Source of the DNA: Didymella arachidicola
Lineage: Eukaryota > Ascomycota > Dothideomycetes > Pleosporales > Didymellaceae
Direction: 5' to 3'
Assembly: GCA_016630955.3 (NCBI GenBank)
Contig: CM049988.1
Coordinates: 1,426,001 to 1,490,000, forward strand
DNA length: 64,000 nt
Within the stretch, counting starts at the first letter, position 1, and the number at the start of each line of letters is the position of its first letter. Of this stretch, positions 10,038 to 22,126 are shown in pieces. The translations under genes were made by a program, and so were the position numbers. The notes under the pieces are model-generated. The model saw only the letters and a program-made list of their open reading frames with translations, was not told the origin of the DNA and searched no databases.

Positions 10038-10976
10038 ATGAGTGATGAGGTCGGCAGAACACGCAGCCTCAAGGCACTTCGCGATCAGCTGCTGAGGAAC
10101 CATCACTTCAGTCGACCAGCTACCGCTCAGGCAATCAGAACTTCACCGACGAACAGCGAGGACGAGCCGCCACTCCACAGGTCTGCAGATCAACAACAAA
10201 GATGCGTCGATACTGACGGTAGACACAGTGCACTTGCTCGCCTTCCCATCACAGACAGCGTTACGATCGAGGTTGGTGGTGAGCGGATGAAGTATCAGGT
10301 GTCCGAGGCCTTCCTCAAACACCACTCGGAATACTTCAAACGTGCCTTGGTTGGTATCTGGAGAGAAGCCGCGGAACACACAATTGTGCTAGGCAGCGAT
10401 GTCGACCCCTGCATCTTCAACCTCTTCGTGGAGTGGCTCTACACTCAAAAATTGCCAGGTCTGCCTCCAGACTGGCGCCGCATTGCTGATCCGTTACGTC
10501 CATTCAGTGTCTCGATGAAGATGCTGCGCCTGAAGCTTTATGTGTTTGCCGACCGCTTCATCGTTCCTCAACTTCGTAAGCAGCTTAATCGCGCCATTGT
10601 CAACGACTACGACTCCGACTGCCCTTGCCTAGAGGAGTACGAGACCATTATATACGTCTTTAACAACCTACCGCCGACCGACCCTATACTGGACTTGATC
10701 GTCGATCGCTACTTCATGGTCTGGAGGCTTGATCTCGACGAAGGTGAGGATGAGGACGCTTACGACACGTTGCCCCACGAGTTCCTGCTGCGATTCTACA
10801 AGCGAGTGGGCAAGTGGCGTATGGAGGACCTCAACAATCGTCACCAGCTCTTCAATATGGACCTCTGCAGCTATCACGAGCACGACACAGAAGCGGACAA
10901 GATTAAGTGTCCGTTCAAGACTAAGAAGATGAAGACCGGTCAAGTCTGGCTGGCGAGAGAGCTGCGTCACGTCTGA
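10038..10976 (+). CDS. BTB/POZ domain protein
   Basis: A single exon of 312 residues from the ATG at 10038. After a Ser/Thr/Arg-rich N-terminal tail of about 70 residues, a BTB fold is visible: SVTIEVGGERMKYQVSEAFL, then HHSEYFKRALVGIWREAAEH and IFNLFVEWLYTQKLP. A helical extension follows (LKLYVFADRFIVPQLRKQLN), typical of the many lineage-expanded fungal BTB proteins. These domains mediate dimerisation and sometimes link substrates to cullin-3, but no Kelch, MATH or zinc-finger domain is present, so the function is unknown. An acidic stretch (DLDEGEDEDAY) lies near residue 235. Codon use looks ordinary. The gene stands alone, with a 2-kb gene-free stretch downstream. Confidence 0.85.
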   Translation: MSDEVGRTRSLKALRDQLLRNHHFSRPATAQAIRTSPTNSEDEPPLHRSADQQQRCVDTDGRHSALARLPITDSVTIEVGGERMKYQVSEAFLKHHSEYFKRALVGIWREAAEHTIVLGSDVDPCIFNLFVEWLYTQKLPGLPPDWRRIADPLRPFSVSMKMLRLKLYVFADRFIVPQLRKQLNRAIVNDYDSDCPCLEEYETIIYVFNNLPPTDPILDLIVDRYFMVWRLDLDEGEDEDAYDTLPHEFLLRFYKRVGKWRMEDLNNRHQLFNMDLCSYHEHDTEADKIKCPFKTKKMKTGQVWLARELRHV

Positions 10977-12942
10977 CTTTGGCTAGGCATCAGGGGATGA
11001 AATTGCTCAACATTGTGCGTGCTCACAACCTGTTCACCACCTCCAGGGGCGCCGTTATGGCTTCTCTATGTCTTGTGGGGCCCGTCGGATATCGAAAGCG
11101 CGCTTTGTAGGAGAGTAACAAATATTAGCAATATGAGCTATTTGGTCCTATGACTGGCCTTATCCAAGCAGTAAAGGCACTGACCACTTCGACCCAACAT
11201 AGTCAGCTTTAGGAATATAGCAGCTTTCTAAATATTCCACCTCAGCTATACGGTCGTTATCATCAACACTAGGACATCCTGCTTTAGCTCAAGTTCGTAC
11301 TACTACCGATACCACACATGTGGCTGCGAACACCAATGAATACGAGCGAGCCCATCCCTCGATCCTCGAACCCAATGTACATAGTACACTTTACGTGGTA
11401 AAGTTTCTTCCAGGCCTTGTCGTCCCAACGATGCGCAAGTCCAGGCGACTTCGTAGATCCCAGGATCCAAATACGAGACTCCAAGCTTTACTATTCGACC
11501 TTAGGGTAAAGATCACCGCGGCACTTTGTTTAGATCCTTCAGGTCACAACGGTCATGCTCCCGCCGCGGACCGTGATATCTATGCACTGGAAATCTCCGG
11601 ACTTCACATCTTGAACGCCGACTTTCGTATTTCTCTGCACAGTCCGCTGCCATCTGATTGGCACACGTGCAACGGGCACATGTGGCTCACGAGGTTTTTC
11701 ACAAATCAATGTGATACTTTTGGCACGGTCTTTACGGAGCAAGCAAAGTTTCGTGTACGGACAATATACTCGATTCAGCATAGCGTTCACGTCGACGCTT
11801 TTGGTGTGATGAACAATCTGTTGCAGCCTCAAAGTCGGGTTGGAACTGTCAGCGCAGTCAGCGACATGCCTAGAGGCGGCGATGGGCCATCACAAGACAA
11901 GGCTGTATCCTCAGGAGGCAGGTCCGCAAGGCTCACCGCGACGAAGGATCGTAGTTGCGTCAAGGCTTTCCTCTTGCATTCTGCATGAACCGTACCCCGT
12001 CCCTCCCAGCACGCCCTCATACCCAGATAAGAAGATTCAACGACCTCTTACGGACAGTGACGTACTCAAATCAGAGCTAAAGGTGGGTGGAAGATACGGA
12101 GACAGATTCTGCGCGCCACATCGGCACAGTTCCGAGACGGCTGTGCAGACGCGCGTGTGCATCCCGCGGAGCAGAACTCCATACATAGATCCGCATCCGC
12201 CAAGGAAAACTGACGGCTGCGACTTTTGTGGAGACCACTCGCAGGTTCTCTCCATGAGGGCGCGGTGCAAGTGCAACAGTCGGCGGGTCCCAAGGTTCGG
12301 GTCCGGCATGCAAAAGGCTTTGATCGAGGTGAGGATAAGGTTCACTAGGCGTGCCAGTGCGGATGATGTGCAGCGAGTGCAGCGCCGCTGCCTTGGTAAG
12401 GGTGTTGAGATACGGGCTAAGAATTTAGGGTTTGCGCCGCGTGGGCAGCAGTGTCTGCCAGTGGATAGGAGATGGTGATTGGGTGTGCTGTAAGAGAAGT
12501 CTGACATGAAAACCGAGGGGAAGGTCGGAGATCGTGAGTGGTGCGGAGGATCTTCCTGCTCGTATGGACAAAAAGCCCGCCCAGGTGGTCACTTTTGGCG
12601 GAGGGTCTGCGCGGGATTAACTTCTAGGCGAAGAAGTCTGAGTGCATAAATCGCTTAGCGTGCTACTTTGTGCGTAGCCCCCAAAGTCCATATGTGAAGC
12701 TCATCTGTATGAGCGTGGCCATGCCGAGGGCGAAGAATTCCGCAACAATTCGTGTATACTTGCAGTGCAATGTGCCGCAAGCAGAGGTAGGTTTCTTACA
12801 AATATATCTTACATAGGCATGATTACGGCGTCATAATGCATGAAGAGTCGAGTGCTGATTGAGCTCGACTTGGTATTGAAGGTAGAATCTGGATCGGGAT
12901 TTCAGGCCACCAACCAAGCGACTGTAGTGAAACTCCGTCCGC
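10977..12942. other. About 2 kb without a supported gene
   Basis: Frames of 222 codons (11320-11988 plus), 97 codons (11539-11832 minus), 212 codons (11840-12478 plus) and 156 codons (12037-12507 minus) overlap one another. None shows a domain, signal peptide or splice structure that favours one strand. The minus frame at 11539-11832 reads most like protein (basic, with ICEKPREPHVPVARVPIRWQ), but I do not call it. Confidence 0.5.
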
Positions 12943-13768
12943 CTATGGCTTCTTCTTGCCAATGTTGTAGCCCCACTTCCTGAGCGTCTTGACAACCTTT
13001 GGCAAGACAGCCGCAGTGAGTGGGACTCTGAAGAAGATAAGAGATTTGTGCACCAGATAGGCAAGCCCCAATTGCGTCCATATTGCTAGAAGCAGTCAGC
13101 CACCGGTCAAAGGCATGTTCAGAGATACACTTACATGCATCACCACCGTTTCGCACCCTAACGGCGGCTATTTCATCGGCATCGAGGCTGGGATCGAGGT
13201 CCATTCCTCCTTCCCTCAGTGTAGCCTCCGCGGTCTCTTTGGGAGCACGCTTCTCGGCTGATAGAGTACCAGCTTCTGGGATGACAAGTCTGACGAGATT
13301 CCAGAAGGTGTCTTTGACCACTTCTTCGTAGTGGCCTATTCTGTCCGTGCCGAGGAGTCGTACTGCCATGAAGCAGAAGGGAAAGTCCAAGGCCGACAAC
13401 CCCAAATATACACCTAGAGCTGCCCATCCATACTCTTTTGAGAGAGCCTTAAGCTTTTGCGACAGCGATTGCGCCGGCTCAGGGCTGCCTAGGTGTGGCG
13501 TTGGGTCATGATGTGACCCATTCGACTTGTTGCTATTGAAGCGTATGGAGCGGAAGCGACGTGCAAAGACGGATCGTTGGAATCGAAGGTATAGCAGTGC
13601 GCTATGATGGAAAGTTTTAGGTACTGTTCCAGTCTTGACCGATTGCTGTGTTGACGTGAAGAAGGTCCTCGGGAAGGGCGTTGTTATGCGCGACGCAGAG
13701 CTTCTGGTTGCCTGCGAGCTCCCAGACAGGAGCTGATGTGTCCAGAAACGTGCGACTCGCGTTTTCAT
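12943..13768 (-). CDS. Mitochondrial FAM210-type (DUF1279) membrane protein
   Basis: Two exons, 13768-13135 and 13085-12943, are separated by a 49-bp intron (GTAAGT...CTTCTAG) and give 258 residues. The first 80 residues are rich in Arg, Ser and Thr with no acidic residues, a mitochondrial targeting presequence. The DUF1279 core follows: LKALSKEYGWAALGVYLGLS, ALDFPFCFMAVRLLG, and after the splice SIWTQLGLAYLVHKSLIFFR and VPLTAAVLPKVVKTLRKWGY. The C-terminus is basic (NIGKKKP). FAM210 proteins sit in the mitochondrial inner membrane and, in animals, affect mitochondrial translation; the fungal role is not established. The splice joins the conserved half-helices exactly, which supports the model. 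Confidence 0.88.
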
Positions 13769-16070
13769 TGAAGGCAGTGGTCCAGATAGAGGTGTGATGG
13801 GCTGATATTCACGTGGTCAGATGTGTATGAGGTTGCTGTCGCCGTTTGTACACAACTAGGATGTTTCGTCGCAGTGACGATGAACCCTGTCAGCTTTATC
13901 GTCACTGCCGTCGGCGAAAAAAAGCTCCGAGCTGTGCCTGCCTCGCGGCCTCCGCCAGCCCTTTCGGGAAATCTGTTCAAGAACAAGAGAGCGCGACTGT
14001 GACTACCTAACGAACAGCGAAGAGGGCACAAACTTTCCTTGGGAATCTGGTTCTCGCCTCGTTCTTTACGCTCGGTGTAATGATAAATACACATCGAGTC
14101 AAAGGGCCGCGACGCAAGTTCCCGATGAGACGCAATTGTTAACGCCAAGTTCGACCAGCCTTTTTGGCATCCTTCATTATTCAGCATCGATCATGTCTGA
14201 CTTTGCAGATGGCTGTACTACGGCCCGAAGTCGAAGTCAGACCACATTTGTCGTCAACGTCGGCATGTCGAGGTTCCCCGGCCACCGCGCCGGCAGCAGC
14301 GGCTGAGTGAAATCCAGGAACCAGGCGTCTAGATTTCCCAATTAAAACAGATTCTGGAGAACCCCTGGCTCTCGTCCGGGCACCGTTGTCACCGTTCTCG
14401 TGAGCCTGCATGTCATCATCTCGGTCGCGAGTCCATGGCCTGCTGAGAAATTGTAAGGTCCTAATGAAGTATTCGCTTCGATGGGTCCAGCGTATAGGCT
14501 CCCAGGAACGATTCGGAGTACGCCATATGCAGGTGACCACCGGCACGAAACTTCATTAACTTTCGAGGTATGGCGGCACAGCAGAGTTCGTGACCACATG
14601 CAACTCGTCCTCTGTCCTGGTCCTCGCTGCCGTGGCACAAGACTTCAGCCACATGCACCAATCATTACAAGATACCGGGAGAACATGGCAACATCGAATA
14701 GATATCCATTGGCAAGCACCGCAATGAACCGGCTCCTACGGAACGCCGTTCAACGTCGCGGAATGCTGCCTCGGATTCAATCACAGCGTTCTGCATTGAC
14801 AGCCGGTTATTATTAAGTGCTCTCATAGCGACACTCCTATTGTTGTACCGCTTCGTACTATGAATTCTATACTGCGGGGCAGACGCGTAGCTTTATTATC
14901 GGCCGTGCAGCCAACTCTATGCGAACCTGTTCACTGGTACAGTAGCGCGTCTGTGGAACAAGGAGTACGCTCCGTTACACGGCATCTGTAATGCTCGCGC
15001 CGGCACTGCCGCGTTGCCTGTTCGTGACTCAATTCTTACAAGGCAGTCGCTGAATGCACGTTGGATGGAGGCACATGTCGAGAAATAGCGCATTGAAGGA
15101 TTCGGCGTCATCGCGTGGGATTGTTTAGGAGGATGGCGTTGCATTGCGTGCGGACGCAGCCGGCTGCTAGCAATTCCCAACGTCCGACGTTAGCCTCTTT
15201 CGAGCTGACATGGATCCATGCATGCTATGCTGGATGGAGCAGCCTCGCTAATTGGCTCATGTGATGCGGAAATGTGCGTGCCTCCCTGCAACAACGTGCT
15301 GCAATGCCGATTACCCCAATACGTGCCGAGTCGTCAGCCCATACAATACACTACAACGCCTCGCCGCTTGCCTACAACGCCCCTGTCTTGCCTCTGGCTT
15401 CGCCGCCATCGAGCGCTTTTGCGACCTTTCATCCGCTAATTGAATCAAGACCTCGCTCTAAAGCGGCTTGGAGCCTGATTGCGGGGCCTGCGAAGGTTTG
15501 TGGGCTGGAAACAAAGTTTTCGGCGACACCAACAACCCTGCTACGGCACCAGTCTCAAACTTAGACCTTCCGCGTAACGACCTGGCCAGTGACCAAGACC
15601 TTATTCATCTTTCAGGCTCATCAAAGCTCCTTCAGGCAGTGTCGAATGCTTGATTGATTGTGGAACCGACTCGGTCGCGGTTCGTCAGAACCCAAACGTT
15701 CCAGAGTAGCGGGCAGCACCGCTCTTGGACCGGGAACGTTGTCTTGCATACCTCCTAGTACCTAGCTCGGTCACACATGCAGTCTGTCCCTTCAATTCTT
15801 CTCTTTGAAGCTCGGCCGTCACTTGCTTCCTGGCTGACCAGGGTCCTTGCCTAATGCACTGTTTGGACGGATAGTCTGCGGCTTGGTGTCGCACCCACTC
15901 CTTCGCTTCATACTTTGACAGCGCCCAAAACGGCACACTCCCGGAACCAACTGTTTGAGGCCTCGACCAAGCTCTCGACATACGCAGCTGCATGAGCTCG
16001 TGCTCGGGGTCTGCCTGCTTCTCCACGTGGATTTCCTCTCCTCCGTGAAATGACTATTAATATGCCTTAG
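13769..16070. other. 2.3 kb without a supported gene
   Basis: Only short overlapping frames on both strands (for example 13765-14187 minus and 15685-16026 minus). None carries a motif, and start contexts and splice signals do not build a gene. No tRNA, repeat or transposon end was seen. Confidence 0.5.
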
Positions 16071-16250
16071 TATATATACTTGTCTCCTGCACTATCCCCT
16101 CAACTCTTCCGAATTCACTCCTTCACCAACCATCGTTCATTCTACTCTTGTTATCAACAGAGCATATCACTTTCCTTCACAGATCAATCGCCAAGTGTCT
16201 CCTTTCACACTCTGAACCTCTGCCTTATCCGTCACTTCCTCTTCTCCAAC
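16071..16250 (+). promoter_or_regulatory. TATA box and pyrimidine-rich leader
   Basis: TATATATAC at 16071-16079 is followed by about 170 bp strongly enriched in C and T on the plus strand up to the ATG at 16251. A TATA box followed by a CT-rich leader is the classic arrangement of well-expressed filamentous-fungal genes, and it supports the small gene that follows. Confidence 0.65.
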
Positions 16251-16535
16251 ATGGGCGGTACCCTGGAAAATGTAGCTGGCTACGGTCAACTCTCACTCGG
16301 ACAGGCCGTCCTCATTGCACAGAACAGCGAAGGTGGTGTCGACCAACCCCTTGCACAATTTCTCGAGAGGCGGTTAGCAGGCGTATGGGCTAAGCTCAAC
16401 GCTCAACCAACCTCATACATCCTCCCGGCAGACGAATTCGCTCTAATCAATTACTACCGGCCACGATTCGGCGACTCTTTAATAGTGAAGGACGCCACAA
16501 GACGATTTTGGGACAATCACAAAGGTACTGCTTGA
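16251..16535 (+). CDS. Small protein of unknown function
   Basis: 94 residues from the ATG at 16251, preceded by a TATA box and CT-rich leader. I do not recognise the family. The product is soluble and compact-looking: an N-terminal MGGTLENVAGYGQLSLGQAV, then FLERRLAGVWAKLNAQPTSY and DEFALINYYRPRFGDSLIVK, ending ATRRFWDNHKGTA. There is no signal peptide or membrane segment. The 3' end is uncertain. A GT at 16525 and an acceptor at 16630 (branch CACTAAC, then TTCCAG) could form a 106-bp intron that would change the last residues to HKD and stop at once. Codon choice and leader make it a credible gene. Confidence 0.6.
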   Translation: MGGTLENVAGYGQLSLGQAVLIAQNSEGGVDQPLAQFLERRLAGVWAKLNAQPTSYILPADEFALINYYRPRFGDSLIVKDATRRFWDNHKGTA

Positions 16536-19500
16536 CCAAGTGCATTCCTGTTCATTGCTCCCGTCCCTCGAGAGGTACCCAAGGACATTGCTTCCGATTG
16601 GTGAACCAAGCCACTAACCCCAAGTTCCAGATTGACTTCGCTCGACACACGGTTCTTCTATAGGCGTTTTAGCGGATTGTAAAACATTGAAATTTCGCAC
16701 GATACCTCTGACGACGGCGTTACCGGCTTTCCTTGGCGGCGAATTACGACTCAGGGCAGATCCAGGGTCCTGCAGTTGCGTCATGTTTGATTCAGGGCTG
16801 AGCTACACGCAACTGCTTGGGCAGCGGCAGCATTCGGAGACGTTCAAAAGAATGGCCAGGCAGAAGCTGTCAAGACTTTCGCCATCTCCTGGCAGTTTGC
16901 TGCGTTCCTTCATCCTCTGTCTAATACTAATCACGATTTCTCGTGCATCTGTTCTCAAACCGCTACCGCAATTGCTCGTCCCAAGTCCCATCCTCACCCA
17001 CTCTACCAATGGGTCTTCTCTGCTCGGATGTCTGCAGGCTGCGCCTCCCGTTGCAACTCAAGCTGCAGCATATCAGTAGATTCTGACTGTCAGCATCTTC
17101 GCCTTTTTTGATGGCCAGCCTTTCATAGGTACGTCATGGTTATGCAGCGGAAGTTTAGCAGAATTAGGCGCATCGTACACATCTGTGTAGGTGTAAACGC
17201 GTGGACGAAGGCTCACGGACGCTTAGGGCAGTTTCACCCATTGATAGCGCGTACAAGCATAGAATCTTCATGATGAACTTGAACGGCCCGTCAGTTCGAT
17301 CGACTTGCCCTCGACAATGTGGATATTGTTCGTGCTTCGATGGCCGGATCCACAAAATACGGCATCGTGTGGAGCTATGTCAAGGACATGAGCAGTCTCA
17401 TTGCCTCGGTCTGCAAAATCCAGCTTCGTTCTTAGAAACCTGGAGGATGACACGTATGCAGACGCTTGGCATACCGCTCCATCCGCGATCCTATTTCACC
17501 GCCGTGGATCAGCTGGAGCCCGCGGATGTTGTACTGCCGGTATCTGCGCGTACATCTCCCGCAGATAGGCCGAGCTATTTCACCGTAACCGAGTGAAGGG
17601 TTGTTGACGTCTTGACGATCCCCCAGAACGCCAGGAAGCCATCTTCTCAAATTCAGCTTAGGAATAGGCAGGTCTGGTGGAGTAGAGTCTTATTAACGGA
17701 TACGGAAGTCTCGGCAATACTTGCACACTGCTCATCGACGTTCAGCAAGCCGGCATTATATGGCCATTCATTACCTATGATCTTCATCGGCAGCGTCGAC
17801 CATGGACTCTGGAGAACTACCGTAGGATCGACACCTTTGGCCTGCAGAGAATGAGGCTGACATATGGTCCGCCTGGCCAACACTTATTGGCTGTAGAGAG
17901 CACACCTTCGAGGTTCGGCTAGTGGGTATTGAAGATGACGGTGAAGGCCATGGAGAACTGACGAAGTCAATTCCATTAAGTTAGTTTATCACAGGCAATA
18001 TTTCGCCTGGCTGGATACTAAATTCAGCATTGTAACAGGCTCGAGGCCGTTCATACATCTTCCCAAGCCTTCGATCGATGGCTTCTCAGAGGCCACCGAA
18101 CCACCTGACAGCACTGTCGTATCTCTCGAGTGTTCTGTCCTTGTCACCTGCTTGATCCACGTAATCTCTACACTGCAGACTTCGAAAAGGCCAAGGACAT
18201 TACCTAGGCTCAGACCTTGTTCTTCTACATCATGGCACCCCAACAAGAAACGGCAACGACCAGGACTTTCGGCAGAATGCAAGCGGACTTGACACCCGCT
18301 GCAGCCTACATTAGACGTTTCACTTGTCCCTTGGGGGCCGCCTCGACCTGCGATGCGCCCTTCGCTGGTGGCCTGATAGCTGCTACGATGAAGCGAGGCA
18401 AGACTGCCAAGCAGATGGGTGTACTCGGCCCTCACAAGGCTTGAGAAACAGTGGCACCTAGATACACAGCGTCCGCGGAAGCAGGGTGACAAATTAATAG
18501 AGCGGCACGGCTCCCTACATCATCGTTCCGATGCAGAAGAAGTCGTACGGTACTGGCAGCGCGGAGTAACACAACATGCTTAGTGGCGTCTCGAAAGTTC
18601 GGTCCAGCATAACAAGTACTTTATCGACGGGAGCTATTGGCAGCCAATGGATTAAATGTATGCAATTTAGAGCTCTCCGCGGACCAAGAGAAAGAAAGCT
18701 TCAAGTCGAAAGTCGAAAGCGCGCATAGCACGGGGTGCAGGGGAACAAATCACATAATCATGCGATTAAAGGCATCTGGGCAGAGGAGTGTTGCTAAGCA
18801 AGGCACCTTGATAGGAGAATTTGACTGCAGACAATCACGCGGAACCTTGGCAAATGGGCACGGCATCGGGGAAAGAAGGTTTGCTCATGCTGTGACAGTT
18901 TTGACAAATATGCAACGTAGGCATTGGGCCCATAGCAGCCGGTCATAGAGGCGGTTTTTGCCTGAGTTACGATGACCGATGCCTCATTGGCACAGCACTC
19001 CTTAGCAAAAGTAATCAGGTCATTATGTCCCCATCACAAGCAATGCAGCATCCTGTGTCCATGTGAACCAAGGCCACTTGGCCTGCGTGCCTGCATCCTG
19101 TAGTCCACGGCGCACAGCGTCATGTAAGACAGGACGTTAATACACTCGGTCAACCGCGGCATAGGTTCCGTCGCCAAATGTTATCTTCGTTAGAGTCGTT
19201 ACACTTTCGATTTACATTTACAAGTTGGAAACCACTTGCATGTTGGTCGCCAGGGATGCCCTATCCGCATCCGTTCCGCGTACCTTTACAGCACCTACAG
19301 CGAGCAAAGAGAACTCTATTCAAATTCTTCGCGCCGTGTGTATGTTCCACATGATCGACTTTGCTTTAACTTGAGCCTCATGTTTGAGAATGTGGATGTG
19401 GTGCTCCCCACATAAGCTATCGTCACTAGTGTGGTGGGATGACCAGACGGATGGACTATGTACAGTGGAACCTTTGAATCGCCCTATAACGCCTCATAAT

Positions 19501-22126
19501 ATGAAGATAGCGTGATGTTCGTTCCATTTACATATTGCGGACTAGCGCGTAGCACACGGCAAAGTACAAGGCTGATGTTTGACGTCTGTAAGGCTCGAGC
19601 GCTCTACCGAAGATCGACCATCTGTACTGCCAGAATGGCTATGGTATATCACAGCTCCCGTTTTTGCTATTCTTTGAATGGTCTGGTATCGGACACTCCG
19701 AAAGAACTGCATGCCTGATCGGCCGTTGTGGATGGTCTGAGCAACGATTTGCCCCCTCCACCATGTCCAGGTGGCTTCGAATGGTTGAACTTCAGCCGTT
19801 GGGCATCAAAGGACGTCGAAGGTTTCGCGACCTGTCATGTAATACGTGATGCAGGAAGTATGCATCCGGTCAGATGATCATGTATGCTTGTGGTTTGGAC
19901 GTTGCGTGCAGACTACAAGGTGTAGGATAAGAGGCCTCGTAACGAGTCACAGGCTGGTCAAGTGTAGCAGATCACTAAAAACGGGCAGGAATAGCGGCTT
20001 CCCGCACCCTAGAAGCATGGAGCGGAGGAACAGTCCGAACTTCTGCCTTCCCTCAGGGCATGTCAATTGCATTTGCTAGTTTTGCACCCAGTTTTCCGCA
20101 CTCGTTCTCGCACTGCCCTGAGTCCCTAACCACCTGAGCAAGGACGACGCAACTTGCCGTCTCGGTCTAAATATCACGAACTGAAAATGGATGGAAAATT
20201 CAGATGAATAAAGGGAAAGGAACTGGAATGTCGCACCTTTAAGCGCCACAATGTCGATTATCCCAAGGCCCAAGCAGTTTCTTCACGCACCCATGGATGG
20301 CATCAGCAGACAGGCCGGCTGTGCATGTCACCCGTTCCCCCGCCCGTCGATGATCAGCGTGCGCAAGCTGAGTTAGGCGAATTTTGACCATGACCATAGC
20401 GTCCCAGACATAAGGCTGATACAGACTATGCTCAGAACCATATCTGAGAGCCTATCTTCGAATGGCAGAACTTAATCGCAATCTGCCGTCTCATTCGAGT
20501 TGCATCATCGCGTTTGTCTCCCGAATCGGAAGGATCCATAGCTCTAACGTGCAAGGCTGAGTCGCCAGGCAGATCGCAGAGTCAGTGATTTCAGCCTCAT
20601 GACCGGTCTGGCTACATTTTCCGATCGGAAGTGCGAGTCGGCTGTTGTTTGACGACGGCAAATTACGTTCCCGTGAAGACGTTGGACAACGCGGCGTGCG
20701 TGGCAGTGTGGGAGCAAAGAATCGTTGAGTCGTTCTAGGGTACCAGACTCGATGCGTGACCTGAGTCGTGCTTTCGCTACCAGCGTGCCAGCGTCCACCG
20801 CACTTGCTGCACCTGCCCATGCGCAGTCACAATCGAAGGTTCCCCGCCGTGTTTCACACTCCATACGAACAAATGTGAAGTACCAAGCATGAGGCAAACT
20901 CCGATATTACGCTTCCCGCAGTAGGATGTGGCGGCATCAGTGGAACTCATCCATGGATGGTGGGCCGTTGGTGGAAGCGATTCCGACCAGTTGGACCGCA
21001 GTAGTGACTGCTTCTTTGCCAACATTTTTCGTATCGTGCCAGAGTCCAAGGTGCGCGTTCTTGCGTGCAACTTCACAAAGCATCATGCGATGGTGCTGGC
21101 GCCTTCACCGATGGCTGATCCTTCACATCGCTAGTGCCCAAGGCCTACCTATAGCAGCCACAGTCGGCTACACGGCAAGGAGCCGTTCCGTCAGCAACAT
21201 GACCCCGATTCGTCTGTACGACACTTGACGCATTCCGTCTCTTTGATCGGTGAGCCATGCCGGTAGTCTCTAAGACTACCAGGGGTAAGAAAGTCAGCCG
21301 AGTAAAGCGCTCCTCGGAAGTGATGCGGGGTCCACGAGCACGCCAGCGCAGATATCTGTTGGCCTGATGAGAATTATGCAGATGATCCGGGCAAGAAAGA
21401 GACCAGATGGGTCTACAAGATAGAGTGCAGATAGCTCGCGTAGTCAACAGATTCTCGAGAGAATTCTTGCGAGTGCAATACTCAAGCACCTCTTATGCAA
21501 TGAAGCAGCTAGAGTTGGTGGACCCGGTGGGTCTCTATGCCTACCAAAGGCAGCCTATCTGTATAGCCGCCGTCCGTTCTGTGCAGTCAGCTTCACAAGC
21601 TTGTGAATGATGGAGAAAGTAGTGAGCGACTACAGAAGAGGAGGGTACTTTGCGGGACGAGGACAATTTGCTCTTTCAACATCAGCTTTCGACTATAGCA
21701 TTGCGAGAAGATGGTAAAAGCAAACCCTGGTTCTCGGAACCTCCGTGTGGCTCCTTCTGGATCGCCCCTTCCGTACGGAATGCGGGGTCGAGCCGAGCAA
21801 CGTCATCATTCATATTGGTCCGCTCCGACTTCAACACCAAACTTGGATGTGTTGAACGTGAATCTCAACTTCGCAGATATGGATGAACACAATCGCTGCT
21901 ATAGGCGACTCGTCAAGCGGGCCGTCGGGATACTCGGAGTGAGTGCCACGCGGGGTGGGTGGGGGCTGTCCGATGTCGTGTGCCTTGTTACTCGCTGGAG
22001 CCAGTTGCGCCTTCCTCTTTGCCGTAACGCGCGCTTGGCTGACTGAGCCTTCTTGCGCCTTCCATGATGGCTTTGCAGCGTCATCACCACTCTGCCTGCC
22101 CTCCCAAGACCGTGGAAAGAAGCACG
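16536..22126. other. 5.6 kb gene-poor stretch
   Basis: No frame here has a recognisable domain. A coding-like stretch at about 16790-17106 on the plus strand (containing HATAWAAAAFGDVQKNGQAE) has no start and does not join the upstream gene in phase. A 131-codon frame at 17201-17596 and others at 17989-18492 (minus), 20544-20897 (minus) and 21711-22046 (plus) are unsupported. I saw no terminal inverted repeats, tRNAs or satellite. Decayed transposon remnants are possible but not shown. Confidence 0.5.

Noticed and set aside
11320..12507. Overlapping frames of 156-222 codons on both strands
   Set aside because: No strand is favoured by motif, composition or splice signals; frames of this length can occur by chance here.
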